Positions 28,646 to 37,353 are shown, counted from the first letter of the stretch. The stretch is 64,000 nucleotides of DNA from Peptacetobacter hominis (GCF_006861675.1 NZ_SGJB01000007.1:1-64000); one strand, 5' to 3'. Program-made: numbers and translations. The notes: generated from the letters alone by a model not told the origin.

Positions 28646-28673
28646 CTTGCTTTTTCTTGCATTTTCGCAAGAA
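28646..28673 (-). other. Alternative CTTGC/GCAAG pairings in the mgtA leader
   Basis: Read leftward, one TTCTTGC arm (28673-28667) is followed by GCAAGAA (28660-28654) and then another GCAAG (28650-28646). Only one of the two right arms can pair at a time. No clear U-tract follows, so a switch is only a suggestion. The leader does not match the M-box motif as I know it. Confidence 0.25.
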
Positions 28674-28683
28674 TTTATTGATA

Positions 28684-29190
28684 TTAGTTATCATTAAATT
28701 TATATCCTATACCCCAGACAGTTATTATATATTCAGGGTCATCAGGATAAGGTTCTATTTTCTTTCTCAGCTTTCTTATATAAGACATAATATTGCTGTC
28801 AGATAAAAGATACTTGTCATCCCACACGGCTTGATATATCTGCTCCTTTGTAAAAATTTCCCCTCTATTTGTGTATAAAAAATATAATATATCAAATTCC
28901 TTGGGAGTAAGATTGACGTCATTTCCAGATACAGTTACTTTTCTTGTTCTTCTATTTATTACCAAATCTTTATAAATACTTTCATCCATGTCAGGTAATA
29001 TATTTATATCTTCAGATCCTTCCATTTGTATAAGTATTCCATTATTCTGACCGCCCAGCATATCCATAAAATATTGCCATAATTCATCGTTAAGATGCTC
29101 GTTACCATCAGTATGAGATTGAATAAGCTCTTTACATATCCATTTTACAAAAGAGGTATTAACTTTTATTTTTTCTATTTTTTTATCCAT
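28684..29190 (-). CDS. Winged-helix OmpR-type DNA-binding protein without a receiver domain
   Basis: A 168-residue protein. The C-terminal half (about 80-168) is an OmpR/PhoB effector domain: RRTRKVTVSGNDVNLTPKEFDILYFLYTNRGEIFTKEQIYQAVW, then SNIMSYIRKLRKKIEPYPDDPEYIITVWGIGYKF. The N-terminal 80 residues are not a CheY-like receiver: there is no phospho-acceptor Asp pattern, and instead acidic helices and a strand. The start is the ATG at 29190 after GGAGG; the frame is open far upstream within the preceding gene. It begins 2 bp after the second P-type ATPase ends and precedes mgtA, so a role in controlling these pumps is likely. Confidence 0.82.
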   Translation of the reverse strand: MDKKIEKIKVNTSFVKWICKELIQSHTDGNEHLNDELWQYFMDMLGGQNNGILIQMEGSEDINILPDMDESIYKDLVINRRTRKVTVSGNDVNLTPKEFDILYFLYTNRGEIFTKEQIYQAVWDDKYLLSDSNIMSYIRKLRKKIEPYPDDPEYIITVWGIGYKFNDN

Positions 29191-29192
29191 AT

Positions 29193-31694
29193 TTATACCT
29201 CCTGAAATCCATATTTTATGATATATTTTCTCTTTCTGAATGATATAAAAACAGAATATATAATTATTACTGGAATAATATATATATAATATATAAATGG
29301 AAGTTTCTGGAATCCTATACTTATAAATAAAGGATTCGTTGTTATTAGAATCGATATAATTATTACTGCAAAACCAATAACCCATGTTGAAATTGATTCC
29401 TTTATATTGTTAATAATATTTTCGTCGGTTTTTAAAATATTAAGAACTATAATTTGTGACCGTATAGATTCTATAAACCATCCTGTTTGGAAAACAGATA
29501 TAAATTTATTTTGCATATATAGATCTGATATATTATTAAAACTCTCTACACCACAAACATATGGACATATTACAAAAAACATTATTGCAAATGTTATAAT
29601 ATCAAAAATAGAACTTATTGGTCCAAAAAATCTCATAAATACAGCAAGCTTTTCTCCACCCCATTTAACTTTTGAAGATACTTTTTTCTGTCTGGATTTA
29701 CTCAGTGGAAAAAGCATACACATTGTATCATAGATAAGATTCATAAAGAGAATCTGAACTGCACTCATAGGCATAAATGGAAGAAATGCCCGAGCAAACC
29801 GTATTGAAATAATATTCCCGAAATTTGAACTTGCGGCAATTCTTACATAGTCCAATATATTTATAAATACATTTCTGGATTCAGAGATACTATCTGCTAC
29901 TACTGATAATTTTTTACCTATTACTATAACTTCAGCAGCGTATTTTGCTGCATCTGTTGCAGTATCTACAGAAATACCGACATCAGCATTTGAAATTGCG
30001 CCTACATCATTTATTCCATCGCCTAAAAAACCTACTGTATTTTTTTCTTTTAATATATCAACTATTCTGGTCTTATCATATGGTGAAAGCTCCGCATAAA
30101 TATTATATTTATCTACTATCATTTTTAGCTCATCATCTTTTATTTTACTTATTTCATTGCCGGTTATTATTTTATTTGAGTCTATATTAAGTCTTTTACA
30201 TATAGATGATGTAACTTCCTTCTTATCTCCACTTAATACTTTTATTGATACACCCAGTTTCTTTATTTTTTCTATTGCAGCAAATGCTTCTTTCTTTGGA
30301 GCATCAAAAAAAGCTATATACCCAACAAGGATATAATCTTTTTCAGTTTCAAGTTTTTCATTTTTTTCTGCAACACCTATTACCTTCATACCATCTTCAA
30401 AGAGTTCCTCCGTAATAAGTTTTACATTTTTTAATGCATCCTCTGAAAAGGGATATGTTCTATTGTTATAGATAAAATATGAACACATTTCTATAATACT
30501 ATCTATATCACCTTTTATTATCTTTTTTCTTTTATTATCTTTATCTGAAATAGTTACACCAGATATTTTGTTTTTATACTCAAAAGGAGATTCCGCATAT
30601 TTACAGTATTTTTCTTTAATAACATTGCAGTAATCTTCTCCAAAGCCTGCTTTTACAGACGACAGTATTGACTCATCAATTGGATTTTTAGCTACTGATG
30701 AGAAAAAACTATTAATATATGCGTATTCAAGTGTAGTTTTACTTTCATTTCCCAATATATCCATATAATATTCGGGAATTAAATTTTCATTTGTAAGAGT
30801 TCCTGTTTTATCAATACATAAAATATCCATATCAGACATTGTCCGCATAGATTCTATACTCTTAAGTACAGCTCTTTTTTTATAAAGTATGGTACTTCCT
30901 TTAAGAATAGATACTGCCATAACCATCGGAAGAAGTTCTGGAACTAATCCTATAACAGTAGAAATCGCAAATAGGGTTGCATGTATTATCTCTTTTGAGT
31001 TTATAACAGCAAGTATAAATACCAGAGGAAATATTACTAAAGAGAATTTTATTAGAACAAACATAATTGAGTATGAACCATCTTTAAATATACTTTTCTT
31101 TACATTTGTTTTAACTCTCGTATTAGTCTTTTCATATACAGTACTTTTTCCTATGCTTTTTACTATGCCCTCACCAGTTCCTGAAATCACTAATGATTCT
31201 GCAAAAACCATATCATTTCTATATATATCAATAAAATCCAATGAATCATTTGAATTTGATTCAGAAGGAAATTTTTCTATAACATTGCTTTCCCCATTTA
31301 TTGCCGCCTGTGATACAAAAAGATTATTAGATGAAATAAGTTCTATATCAGCAGGAACTCTTTCTCCTGCGGATATAACTACTATATCACCTATAGATAA
31401 TTCTGATGGATTTACTATCATAATACTATTATTTTTTCTAACTCTTATATATGTATCAATATCATTTTTTATATAGCTATATTCTTTTCTTCTTTTGTGC
31501 TCTGCTATAAAGTATAAAGCAGCACTTATGATTATTATCCGCAATAATATTTCATACGAAAAAGCAGCAATATTTTCTGAAGTGTTATTTAAAATATTTA
31601 TAATAAAAAAAGTTATTGTTATAAAAATAAGAATAACTGTAAATGGATTAAAAAAAATCCTTCTAAACTCGTTTGAGATAAATTTTTTATTCAT
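29193..31694 (-). CDS. Divergent MgtA-like P-type ATPase lacking the N-terminal cation domain
   Basis: An 833-residue paralogue of the neighbouring MgtA. It starts directly at M1 (RRIFFNPFTVILIF), so the cation-ATPase N-domain of about 75 residues is missing. The phosphorylation motif CIDKTGTLTNEN is intact. However, the A-domain loop reads INGES instead of LTGES, the N-domain KGA reads KGD, the hinge reads GDGINDVGAI instead of [10 protein letters not shown], and M4 reads GLVPELLPMVM. M5 keeps IAASSNFGN. The catalytic Glu and Asp survive, so a slow or specialised pump, or a sensor, are both possible. It heads the three-gene Mg cluster. Confidence 0.85.
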   Translation of the reverse strand: MNKKFISNEFRRIFFNPFTVILIFITITFFIINILNNTSENIAAFSYEILLRIIIISAALYFIAEHKRRKEYSYIKNDIDTYIRVRKNNSIMIVNPSELSIGDIVVISAGERVPADIELISSNNLFVSQAAINGESNVIEKFPSESNSNDSLDFIDIYRNDMVFAESLVISGTGEGIVKSIGKSTVYEKTNTRVKTNVKKSIFKDGSYSIMFVLIKFSLVIFPLVFILAVINSKEIIHATLFAISTVIGLVPELLPMVMAVSILKGSTILYKKRAVLKSIESMRTMSDMDILCIDKTGTLTNENLIPEYYMDILGNESKTTLEYAYINSFFSSVAKNPIDESILSSVKAGFGEDYCNVIKEKYCKYAESPFEYKNKISGVTISDKDNKRKKIIKGDIDSIIEMCSYFIYNNRTYPFSEDALKNVKLITEELFEDGMKVIGVAEKNEKLETEKDYILVGYIAFFDAPKKEAFAAIEKIKKLGVSIKVLSGDKKEVTSSICKRLNIDSNKIITGNEISKIKDDELKMIVDKYNIYAELSPYDKTRIVDILKEKNTVGFLGDGINDVGAISNADVGISVDTATDAAKYAAEVIVIGKKLSVVADSISESRNVFINILDYVRIAASSNFGNIISIRFARAFLPFMPMSAVQILFMNLIYDTMCMLFPLSKSRQKKVSSKVKWGGEKLAVFMRFFGPISSIFDIITFAIMFFVICPYVCGVESFNNISDLYMQNKFISVFQTGWFIESIRSQIIVLNILKTDENIINNIKESISTWVIGFAVIIISILITTNPLFISIGFQKLPFIYYIYIIPVIIIYSVFISFRKRKYIIKYGFQEV

Positions 31695-31826
31695 AAAACC
31701 TCCTATGCATACAATATAATTTCATTTTATCATGGAATTATTGTCATATAAATAATATTATAAGATATATTTATGATATAATGAAAAAGGATTATTAAAT
31801 CCAGAATATCAAATCATTCAATAATC

Positions 31827-31912
31827 AATCAGGGGAGTTTATGTAGATAGACTGAGAGTAAGCCGAAGCTTAGACCCTTAACCTGATTTGGATAATGCCA
31901 ACGGAGGGAGAA
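31827..31912 (+). ncRNA. TPP riboswitch (THI element)
   Basis: Conserved aptamer blocks occur in order: AGGGGAG (31831-31837), CTGAGAG (31852-31858) before a TAAGC/GCTTA hairpin, ACCCTTAACCTGAT (31874-31887) and GGATAATGCCAAC then GGAGGGA (31890-31909). The last block is also the ribosome site of thiM, so binding of thiamine pyrophosphate should hide it and block translation. No terminator lies between aptamer and start. Confidence 0.95.
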
Positions 31913-31917
31913 TACTT

Positions 31918-32739
31918 ATGTTTAAAACATGTCTTGAAAATGTACGTTCAAACGTACCACTAATCCACAACATTACTAACTATGTAACTGTAAATGATGT
32001 TGCCAACATCATTCTTGCCTGTGGTGCAAGTCCTATAATGGCCGATGACGAAGCGGAAGCTGCGGATATAACATCTGTATGTAATGGACTTAATATAAAC
32101 ATCGGTACACTTAATCACAATACTATTCCATCAATGATTATAGCTGGTAAAAAATCAAATGAACTTAACCATCCTATTATACTGGATCCTGTAGGTGTAG
32201 GAGCAAGTGCTCTTAGAAATAATACTGCTAATAAACTTCTAAATGAAATTAAATTTGATGTTATTAGAGGAAATATATCAGAAATTAAATTTTTATCTAC
32301 AGGAATAGGTTCTGGGAAAGGTGTTGATGCAGGAATTGCGGATACTGTAACAGAAGAAAATCTTGATGAAATAATAGCATCTCTTAAAAAGTTTTCTAAA
32401 ATAACAGGAAGCATAATAGCTGTAACAGGTGCGATAGATCTCGTAGCTAATGAAAAACAATGCTATGTCATAAGAAATGGTCGCCCTGAGATGGGTAAAA
32501 TAACAGGTACCGGATGTCAGTTATCTGGTATGACTGCGGCATTTATATGTGCAAATAAAGATAATATGCTTGAAGCAACAGCTGCTTCTATTTGTATGAT
32601 GGGACTTGCCGGAGAGATAGCCTGGTCAAATATGAATAACTATGATGGAAACTCAACATACAGAAATAGAATTATTGATGCTATATATAATATGACAGGA
32701 GAGATGTTGGAAGAAGGTGCTAAATATGAAATTAGATAA
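31918..32739 (+). CDS. thiM: Hydroxyethylthiazole kinase
   Basis: Phosphorylates 4-methyl-5-(2-hydroxyethyl)thiazole in thiamine salvage. The 273 residues show PLIHNITNYVTVNDVANIILACGASPIMADD (about 14-44), HPIILDPVGVGAS (about 81-93), a ribokinase-like VTGAIDLV, and the anion hole GTGCQLSGMTAAF near 196-208. An in-frame TTG at 31888 lies inside the riboswitch, so the ATG at 31918 after GGAGGGAG is the start. The end overlaps the next gene by 14 bp. With thiE-thiD it forms a TPP-controlled operon. Confidence 0.96.
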   Translation: MFKTCLENVRSNVPLIHNITNYVTVNDVANIILACGASPIMADDEAEAADITSVCNGLNINIGTLNHNTIPSMIIAGKKSNELNHPIILDPVGVGASALRNNTANKLLNEIKFDVIRGNISEIKFLSTGIGSGKGVDAGIADTVTEENLDEIIASLKKFSKITGSIIAVTGAIDLVANEKQCYVIRNGRPEMGKITGTGCQLSGMTAAFICANKDNMLEATAASICMMGLAGEIAWSNMNNYDGNSTYRNRIIDAIYNMTGEMLEEGAKYEIR

Positions 32740-34165
32740 AAAAGATCTTCTTTTATATGCCATAACCGATAGAAGTTGGCTTAATGGAATGACTATGGAA
32801 GAACAACTTAAAGAGGCTATAACTGGCGGAGCAACTATTGTACAGATACGAGAAAAAAATATGAATTATTCAGATTTTCTTGAAGAGGCAAAATCACTTT
32901 ATAAAATATGCAAATCATCAAATATACCATTTATTGTGAATGACAATATCGATATAGCAAGGGAAATTAACGCTGATGGTATTCATGTTGGACAGGAAGA
33001 TATGGATGCTAAAGATGTTAGAGCTATTATAGGAGATAAAATGATTCTTGGTGTTTCCGCATCAACAGTAGAAGAAGCTATAAAAGCTGAAAAAAATGGA
33101 GCTGATTATCTTGGAGTTGGTGCTGTTTTTTCAACATCTACAAAGAAGGATGCTGACAGTGTAAGTTATGAAGAACTAAAAAAAATATGCGATGCTGTTT
33201 CTATACCTGTCGTAGCTATTGGAGGAATTACTTATGATAATATGGATGTACTCAAAGACAGTGGTATATGTGGTATATCTGTAATAAGTGCTATTTTTGC
33301 ACAAAATGACATAAGAAAAGCAACTGAAAATTTAAAAAATAAATCAGAAAAATTATTCAAATATCATAAAATGCCAGTAGCTCTTACTATTGCAGGAAGT
33401 GATTCAAGTGGCGGCGCTGGAATACAGGCAGATATAAAAACAATGACAGTGCATGGTGTATTTGCAGAGAGTGCTATTACAGCACTTACTGCTCAAAACA
33501 CAACTGGTGTAATGTCTGTATTTGAATCATCTCCTGAATTTCTTTCAGAGCAGCTGGATTCTGTATTTAGTGATATATATCCAAATGCTGTAAAGATAGG
33601 AATGGTTTCATCATGTAATCTTATTCATGTAATTTCAGAGAAACTTAGAGAATATAACGCGAAAAATATTGTAGTTGATCCTGTTATGATTTCTACAAGT
33701 GGATCAAGATTAATAGAAGAAGACGCAATAAAAACTCTTAAAGAAGAGCTTTTCCCTCTTGCATCAGTATTGACTCCTAATATTCCTGAAGCTGAAGTCA
33801 TCTCTGGTATAGAAATAAAATCAACAGAGGATATGATAAAAGCATCTAAAATTATTGGTGATAATTTCAAATGTGCGGTACTATGCAAAGGTGGACACAG
33901 TATAAATGATGCAAATGATTTACTTTATTCTAATGGTGAATTCAGATGGTTCTATGGAAAAAGAATAGAAAATAATAACACACACGGTACAGGATGTACT
34001 CTTTCAAGTGCTATTGCTTCAAATCTCGCAAAAGGTAAGAATTTAGAAATGTCCGTATTAGAGGCAAAAAACTATATTTCAGGAGCTCTTTCATATATGC
34101 TGGATTTAGGAAAAGGTAGCGGTCCTATGAACCATGCTTTTTCTGTACACGGAGAGTATAAATAG
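32726..34165 (+). CDS. thiED: ThiE-ThiD fusion: thiamine-phosphate synthase and HMP(-P) kinase
   Basis: A bifunctional protein of about 479 residues. The first 205 or so are ThiE, a TIM barrel with TIVQIREKN, PFIVNDNIDIAREINADGIHVGQEDMD, YLGVGAVFSTSTKKDA and VVAIGGI. It joins the thiazole phosphate and pyrimidine pyrophosphate. From about 215 the ThiD ribokinase fold begins with ALTIAGSDSSGGAGIQADIKTM, with DPVMISTSG and the anion hole NTHGTGCTLSSAIASNLAKG, phosphorylating HMP and HMP-P. The start is the ATG at 32726; a GTG at 32717 overlaps the ribosome site. No thiC, thiG or thiS is present, so this is a salvage operon. Confidence 0.95.
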   Translation: MKLDKKDLLLYAITDRSWLNGMTMEEQLKEAITGGATIVQIREKNMNYSDFLEEAKSLYKICKSSNIPFIVNDNIDIAREINADGIHVGQEDMDAKDVRAIIGDKMILGVSASTVEEAIKAEKNGADYLGVGAVFSTSTKKDADSVSYEELKKICDAVSIPVVAIGGITYDNMDVLKDSGICGISVISAIFAQNDIRKATENLKNKSEKLFKYHKMPVALTIAGSDSSGGAGIQADIKTMTVHGVFAESAITALTAQNTTGVMSVFESSPEFLSEQLDSVFSDIYPNAVKIGMVSSCNLIHVISEKLREYNAKNIVVDPVMISTSGSRLIEEDAIKTLKEELFPLASVLTPNIPEAEVISGIEIKSTEDMIKASKIIGDNFKCAVLCKGGHSINDANDLLYSNGEFRWFYGKRIENNNTHGTGCTLSSAIASNLAKGKNLEMSVLEAKNYISGALSYMLDLGKGSGPMNHAFSVHGEYK

Positions 34166-34168
34166 ATA

Positions 34169-34200
34169 AAAAATAGGCAGTTTAAAAACTGCCTATTTTT
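34169..34200 (+). terminator. Intrinsic terminator of the thi operon
   Basis: A perfect 15-bp stem AAAAATAGGCAGTTT / AAACTGCCTATTTTT just after the stop codon. Confidence 0.92.
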
Positions 34201-34229
34201 GTATATAAATCCCCTAGCTTTGTCGACAA

Positions 34230-34260
34230 TAAATTTACATAATTATATTATGTAAATTTA
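34230..34260. repeat. 13-bp perfect palindrome at the MATE gene end
   Basis: TAAATTTACATAA and TTATGTAAATTTA with a TTATA loop overlap the MATE stop codon. Leftward it is followed by TTGTCGACAA, itself a palindrome, not a U-tract. It may be a poor terminator or an mRNA-stabilising hairpin. Confidence 0.5.
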
Positions 34261-35598
34261 ATTTTCACTTAAATACTTTGTTTTATATGTAAACAATATT
34301 GATACAAAAACAGTTATAATTTCTGCACACGGAACTGCCGCCCATACTCCATTCATTTCCCAGAAGATTGGAAGTATATATAAAAATAAAAGCAACAAAA
34401 AGAAAGATCTAAGAAATGTTATTATAGCTGATAAATGACCATAAGCATATGACGTTAATCTTACTGCAGAAAATATACTAATACCAAATACTATAAATCC
34501 TATTGAGTATATCCTCATACCATATACCGCTAAATTATATACATCTGAAGTTTTTTCAGCAAAAAAGGATACAGCATATGGAGCTACAAAGAATCCTATA
34601 ATATAAAGTATTCCGGGAACTATCCCGAGGAATCTGAATGAATATTTTTCTATTTTTCTACATACATTCTTTTTTCCTTCTCCGAATGCATGTCCAAGAA
34701 GGGGTGAAACCCCCATTGAATATCCAAATGCTAATCCTATAAATATAAACTGAAGGTACATTGTTATTGTAACAGCTGCTATTCCATCCTCACCTGCAAA
34801 TTTAAGTGCAGATATATTGAATGCTATCGTAGTTATTGCTATTGCTATTTGGTTTATAAATTCGGAAGAACCATTTATAAGACATCTTGGAATAAAAGAA
34901 AAACTGATTCCTGAATATTTAAATTTTACAGTTTTACTCATAAAAACTATATAATACAGACCAATAACAAATGATACAGCAATTCCTATAATTGTAGCTA
35001 AAGCTGCTCCATATATCCCCATTTTCATAGGAACTATAAATACATAATCCAGAATAATATTTGTAATTCCACCAGCGAGAGAAACTATAAAACTATATAG
35101 AGGTGATCCATCAATCCTTATAAAATATGTAAAAATTTCTTTGCCGATTACCAAAATAAATCCTACCATCCATGGTATTATATAATCTTTACAATATATT
35201 ATTGTTTTATCTGTAGCACCTAAAAGATACAGAAGTTTATCAAGAAATATAAAAAATAAAAGAGTTATAATACCACCTATTACTATGGATGAAATAAATG
35301 CAGTTGTAAATTTAATATTTGCTTCATCATATTTCTTTTGTCCTATCGATATAGCTGCAAGAGCACTTCCACCTATCGCAAATATATATGCTATTCCAAG
35401 AAGTATGTTTATTATGGGATAAACTATATTTACGGCCGCTAGTGCATCTGTTCCAACAAATTTGGATACAAAAACACCATCTACTATCGTATACAGAGTT
35501 GTAAACAAAGAAGTTAGATATGTAGGAATGACAAATTTAATCACTTTTCTAAATTTTAGAGTTTCTTCACTTTCTATAATACTATTTATTGAATTCAT
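34258..35598 (-). CDS. MATE family efflux transporter under MerR control
   Basis: A 446-residue, 12-helix exporter. Its N-terminus FVIPTYLTSLFTTLYTIVDGVFVSKFVGTDALAAVNIVYPI is the MATE pattern nearest the MepA-like branch. The half-repeat SSEFINQIAIAITTIAFN follows the midpoint. It likely exports drugs or a toxic metabolite using Na+ or H+. It diverges from a MerR-family gene, and its own promoter has the 19-bp spacer and central dyad that MerR activators require, so it should be induced by the ligand that regulator senses. Confidence 0.9.
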   Translation of the reverse strand: MNSINSIIESEETLKFRKVIKFVIPTYLTSLFTTLYTIVDGVFVSKFVGTDALAAVNIVYPIINILLGIAYIFAIGGSALAAISIGQKKYDEANIKFTTAFISSIVIGGIITLLFFIFLDKLLYLLGATDKTIIYCKDYIIPWMVGFILVIGKEIFTYFIRIDGSPLYSFIVSLAGGITNIILDYVFIVPMKMGIYGAALATIIGIAVSFVIGLYYIVFMSKTVKFKYSGISFSFIPRCLINGSSEFINQIAIAITTIAFNISALKFAGEDGIAAVTITMYLQFIFIGLAFGYSMGVSPLLGHAFGEGKKNVCRKIEKYSFRFLGIVPGILYIIGFFVAPYAVSFFAEKTSDVYNLAVYGMRIYSIGFIVFGISIFSAVRLTSYAYGHLSAIITFLRSFFLLLLFLYILPIFWEMNGVWAAVPCAEIITVFVSILFTYKTKYLSEN

Positions 35599-35631
35599 AT
35601 AAGTCTCCTTTCCTTGAATATTACAATAAAC

Positions 35632-35662
35632 AGTATAAACCTTAAAGTAACTTGAAAGTCAA
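35632..35662 (-). promoter_or_regulatory. MerR-type promoter of the MATE gene with a 19-bp spacer
   Basis: On the minus strand TTGACT (35662-35657) and TATACT (35637-35632) are separated by exactly 19 bp, not 17. The spacer centres on the imperfect dyad CTTTCAAGT / ACTTTAAGG. Overlong spacers with a central dyad are the hallmark of MerR-activated promoters. Confidence 0.8.
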
Positions 35663-35717
35663 TTGTAATTATGGTATTTTGTATATAATTATATATTTAA
35701 TAAATAGGAGGAACATC

Positions 35718-36455
35718 TTGGATAAAACATTTAGAATCGGTGAAATTGCAGATTTTTTCAATATACCATCAAGTACTCTTAGATATTGGAATGATAAAGG
35801 TGTATTGAAATCAAAGAAAAATATAGAAAATAATTACAGAGAGTATGATTTCATGGATCTTATTGAGATATCTGATGTAATATTTTATAAAACTCTTGGA
35901 ATTCCATTAAAACAAATTACATCTATAGAAAATATGGAGCTAAAAGAATATAAGGAACTGTTTGAGCTTCATAAAATATCACTATTCAATGAACTTGAAC
36001 TATTAAATAAAAGAATTGAGAAATTAAAGAAACATCAATCCGCAATAGATGAAGTTATACGATTAAAAGATTCTGGAATAAAATATGGAAGTATTGATAT
36101 CGATACCATCTGTGGTTTTGAACTTACCGAAATAAACAAAATATCATTATATATTTCAGATCCATCGCTTTATATAAGAGTTCATGACTCAGACAATTTG
36201 AAATATGAAAAAAGAGGAATTATAATCGAAAGCTTTAATAATGAAGATATTATTTGGAAAAAAAGAACAGATAAATATGCTATTTTTTTGATGAAAGAGG
36301 AAGTTTCAGAAAAATGGGAAAACAATCTTTGCGAATATATAAATAAAATCAAAGAGGATTATAATACAGGGAAAATTTTAAGTAGATTTCTATGTAGAGC
36401 AAGTGAAAACGGGAAAATATTTGATTTTTATAAATGTTATGTTGAAATAATATAA
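35718..36455 (+). CDS. MerR family transcriptional regulator
   Basis: A 245-residue regulator. The MerR winged helix is FRIGEIADFFNIPSSTLRYWNDKGVLKSKKNIENNYREYDFMDLIEI (about 4-50), followed by a long dimerising coiled coil (about 75-115, ELELLNKRIEKLKKHQSAID) and an effector domain of about 125 residues that could be GyrI-like but is not clearly so. AGGAGG followed by 6 bases selects the TTG at 35718 as start; the longer upstream frame has no ribosome site. It faces away from the MATE exporter and should bind the dyad at 35641-35658. Confidence 0.88.
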   Translation: MDKTFRIGEIADFFNIPSSTLRYWNDKGVLKSKKNIENNYREYDFMDLIEISDVIFYKTLGIPLKQITSIENMELKEYKELFELHKISLFNELELLNKRIEKLKKHQSAIDEVIRLKDSGIKYGSIDIDTICGFELTEINKISLYISDPSLYIRVHDSDNLKYEKRGIIIESFNNEDIIWKKRTDKYAIFLMKEEVSEKWENNLCEYINKIKEDYNTGKILSRFLCRASENGKIFDFYKCYVEII

Positions 36456-36500
36456 AAGGAAGTATGTCTGATATATAAATATATATCAGAAAACTTCCTT
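36456..36500. terminator. Bidirectional terminator between the merR-like gene and the CPBP gene
   Basis: Two stacked stems, AAGGAAGT / ACTTCCTT outside and TCTGATATAT / ATATATCAGA inside, overlap or touch both gene ends. T-rich tracts flank both sides. Confidence 0.85.
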
Positions 36501-36510
36501 CTTTTATTTA

Positions 36511-37353
36511 TCAATCAACGTAAACAAGTTTATTTTTATTATAACAATATATTGAAAGAATCAATACTGCTATTATTCCTGCTCCCCCAGAAAAAATACA
36601 ACTTGATGCTGAACCTTTAGCAATTCCTGAAAATACTGCTGCTGGTGTATATATACTTATACTATTCATAGAAAGACTAAGGATTAAAGGGCACCATATA
36701 GATTCGGTTCTATAAAGTAGATATGATTGAATACTGCCAATTGCAATACTTGCAATTATAAGCATGATGGAACTTATTATCGGATTTGATACGCTATCTC
36801 TATATAGTATCGACATAACCGGTAACTGCCATAATCCCCAAAATAAGCCATCTAAGATTGCTGCTTTTTCTGCAGATGTAATTTTACAAAGTTTTGGAAG
36901 AAGATATCCTCTCCATGCAAATTCTTCGCACAAACATTGTATAATTCCATATAATGGAAATATTATTGCAAGATTTGATACCTCATATGTTATACCTTTT
37001 AAATATTCAAAAAGACTCGTATATTGAAAACTATAAATAGCAACTGAAGAAAGTAGACCTATTCTGGTTTTAAATATAAAGTAATTTATTATAGCAGTAA
37101 TATACATAAAGACAGGCATAAGTATTAGTGTCTTCATAAATATAGACCGATTTTTCTTCATATTTAATCTGATAAAAAAGGTTGCTGATTTATCTTTAAA
37201 TATCACTTTCGCAATCAATGAAATTATTGCTGGAATGAACATAATTACTATAACAGTGTTATATCCTAAAAAATCTTTAAGAATATTGGTTATTAAAATA
37301 GTTAATATAAATACCGTGCTTAGAAAAAATATAATCTGTTTTTTTGTACTCAT
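36511..37353 (-). CDS. CPBP family intramembrane glutamic endopeptidase (Abi-like)
   Basis: A 280-residue protein with eight or so helices. The CPBP motifs are visible in order: CEEFAWRGYLLPKL near 142-155 (the EExxxR catalytic motif), FWGLWQLPV near 171-179 (the F/H motif, here with W-x-x-P), and SIQSYLLYRTES near 210-221. The second motif usually has a histidine (FxxxH); here the region is FWGLWQLP, so a key histidine may be replaced. Family roles include prenyl-protein processing, bacteriocin immunity and peptide processing. No bacteriocin gene is nearby. Start ATG after AAGGAGG. Confidence 0.82.
   Translation of the reverse strand: MSTKKQIIFFLSTVFILTILITNILKDFLGYNTVIVIMFIPAIISLIAKVIFKDKSATFFIRLNMKKNRSIFMKTLILMPVFMYITAIINYFIFKTRIGLLSSVAIYSFQYTSLFEYLKGITYEVSNLAIIFPLYGIIQCLCEEFAWRGYLLPKLCKITSAEKAAILDGLFWGLWQLPVMSILYRDSVSNPIISSIMLIIASIAIGSIQSYLLYRTESIWCPLILSLSMNSISIYTPAAVFSGIAKGSASSCIFSGGAGIIAVLILSIYCYNKNKLVYVD

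Noticed and set aside
28551..28683. M-box (Mg2+) riboswitch before mgtA
   Set aside because: The conserved M-box blocks are absent and the leader is too short.
29191..29385. Long N-terminal extension of the OmpR-type regulator
   Set aside because: It is the out-of-frame reading of the end of the P-type ATPase gene; GGAGG marks the ATG at 29190.
31888..31917. In-frame TTG inside the riboswitch as the thiM start
   Set aside because: It lies in conserved aptamer sequence and has no ribosome site; the ATG at 31918 follows GGAGGGAG correctly.
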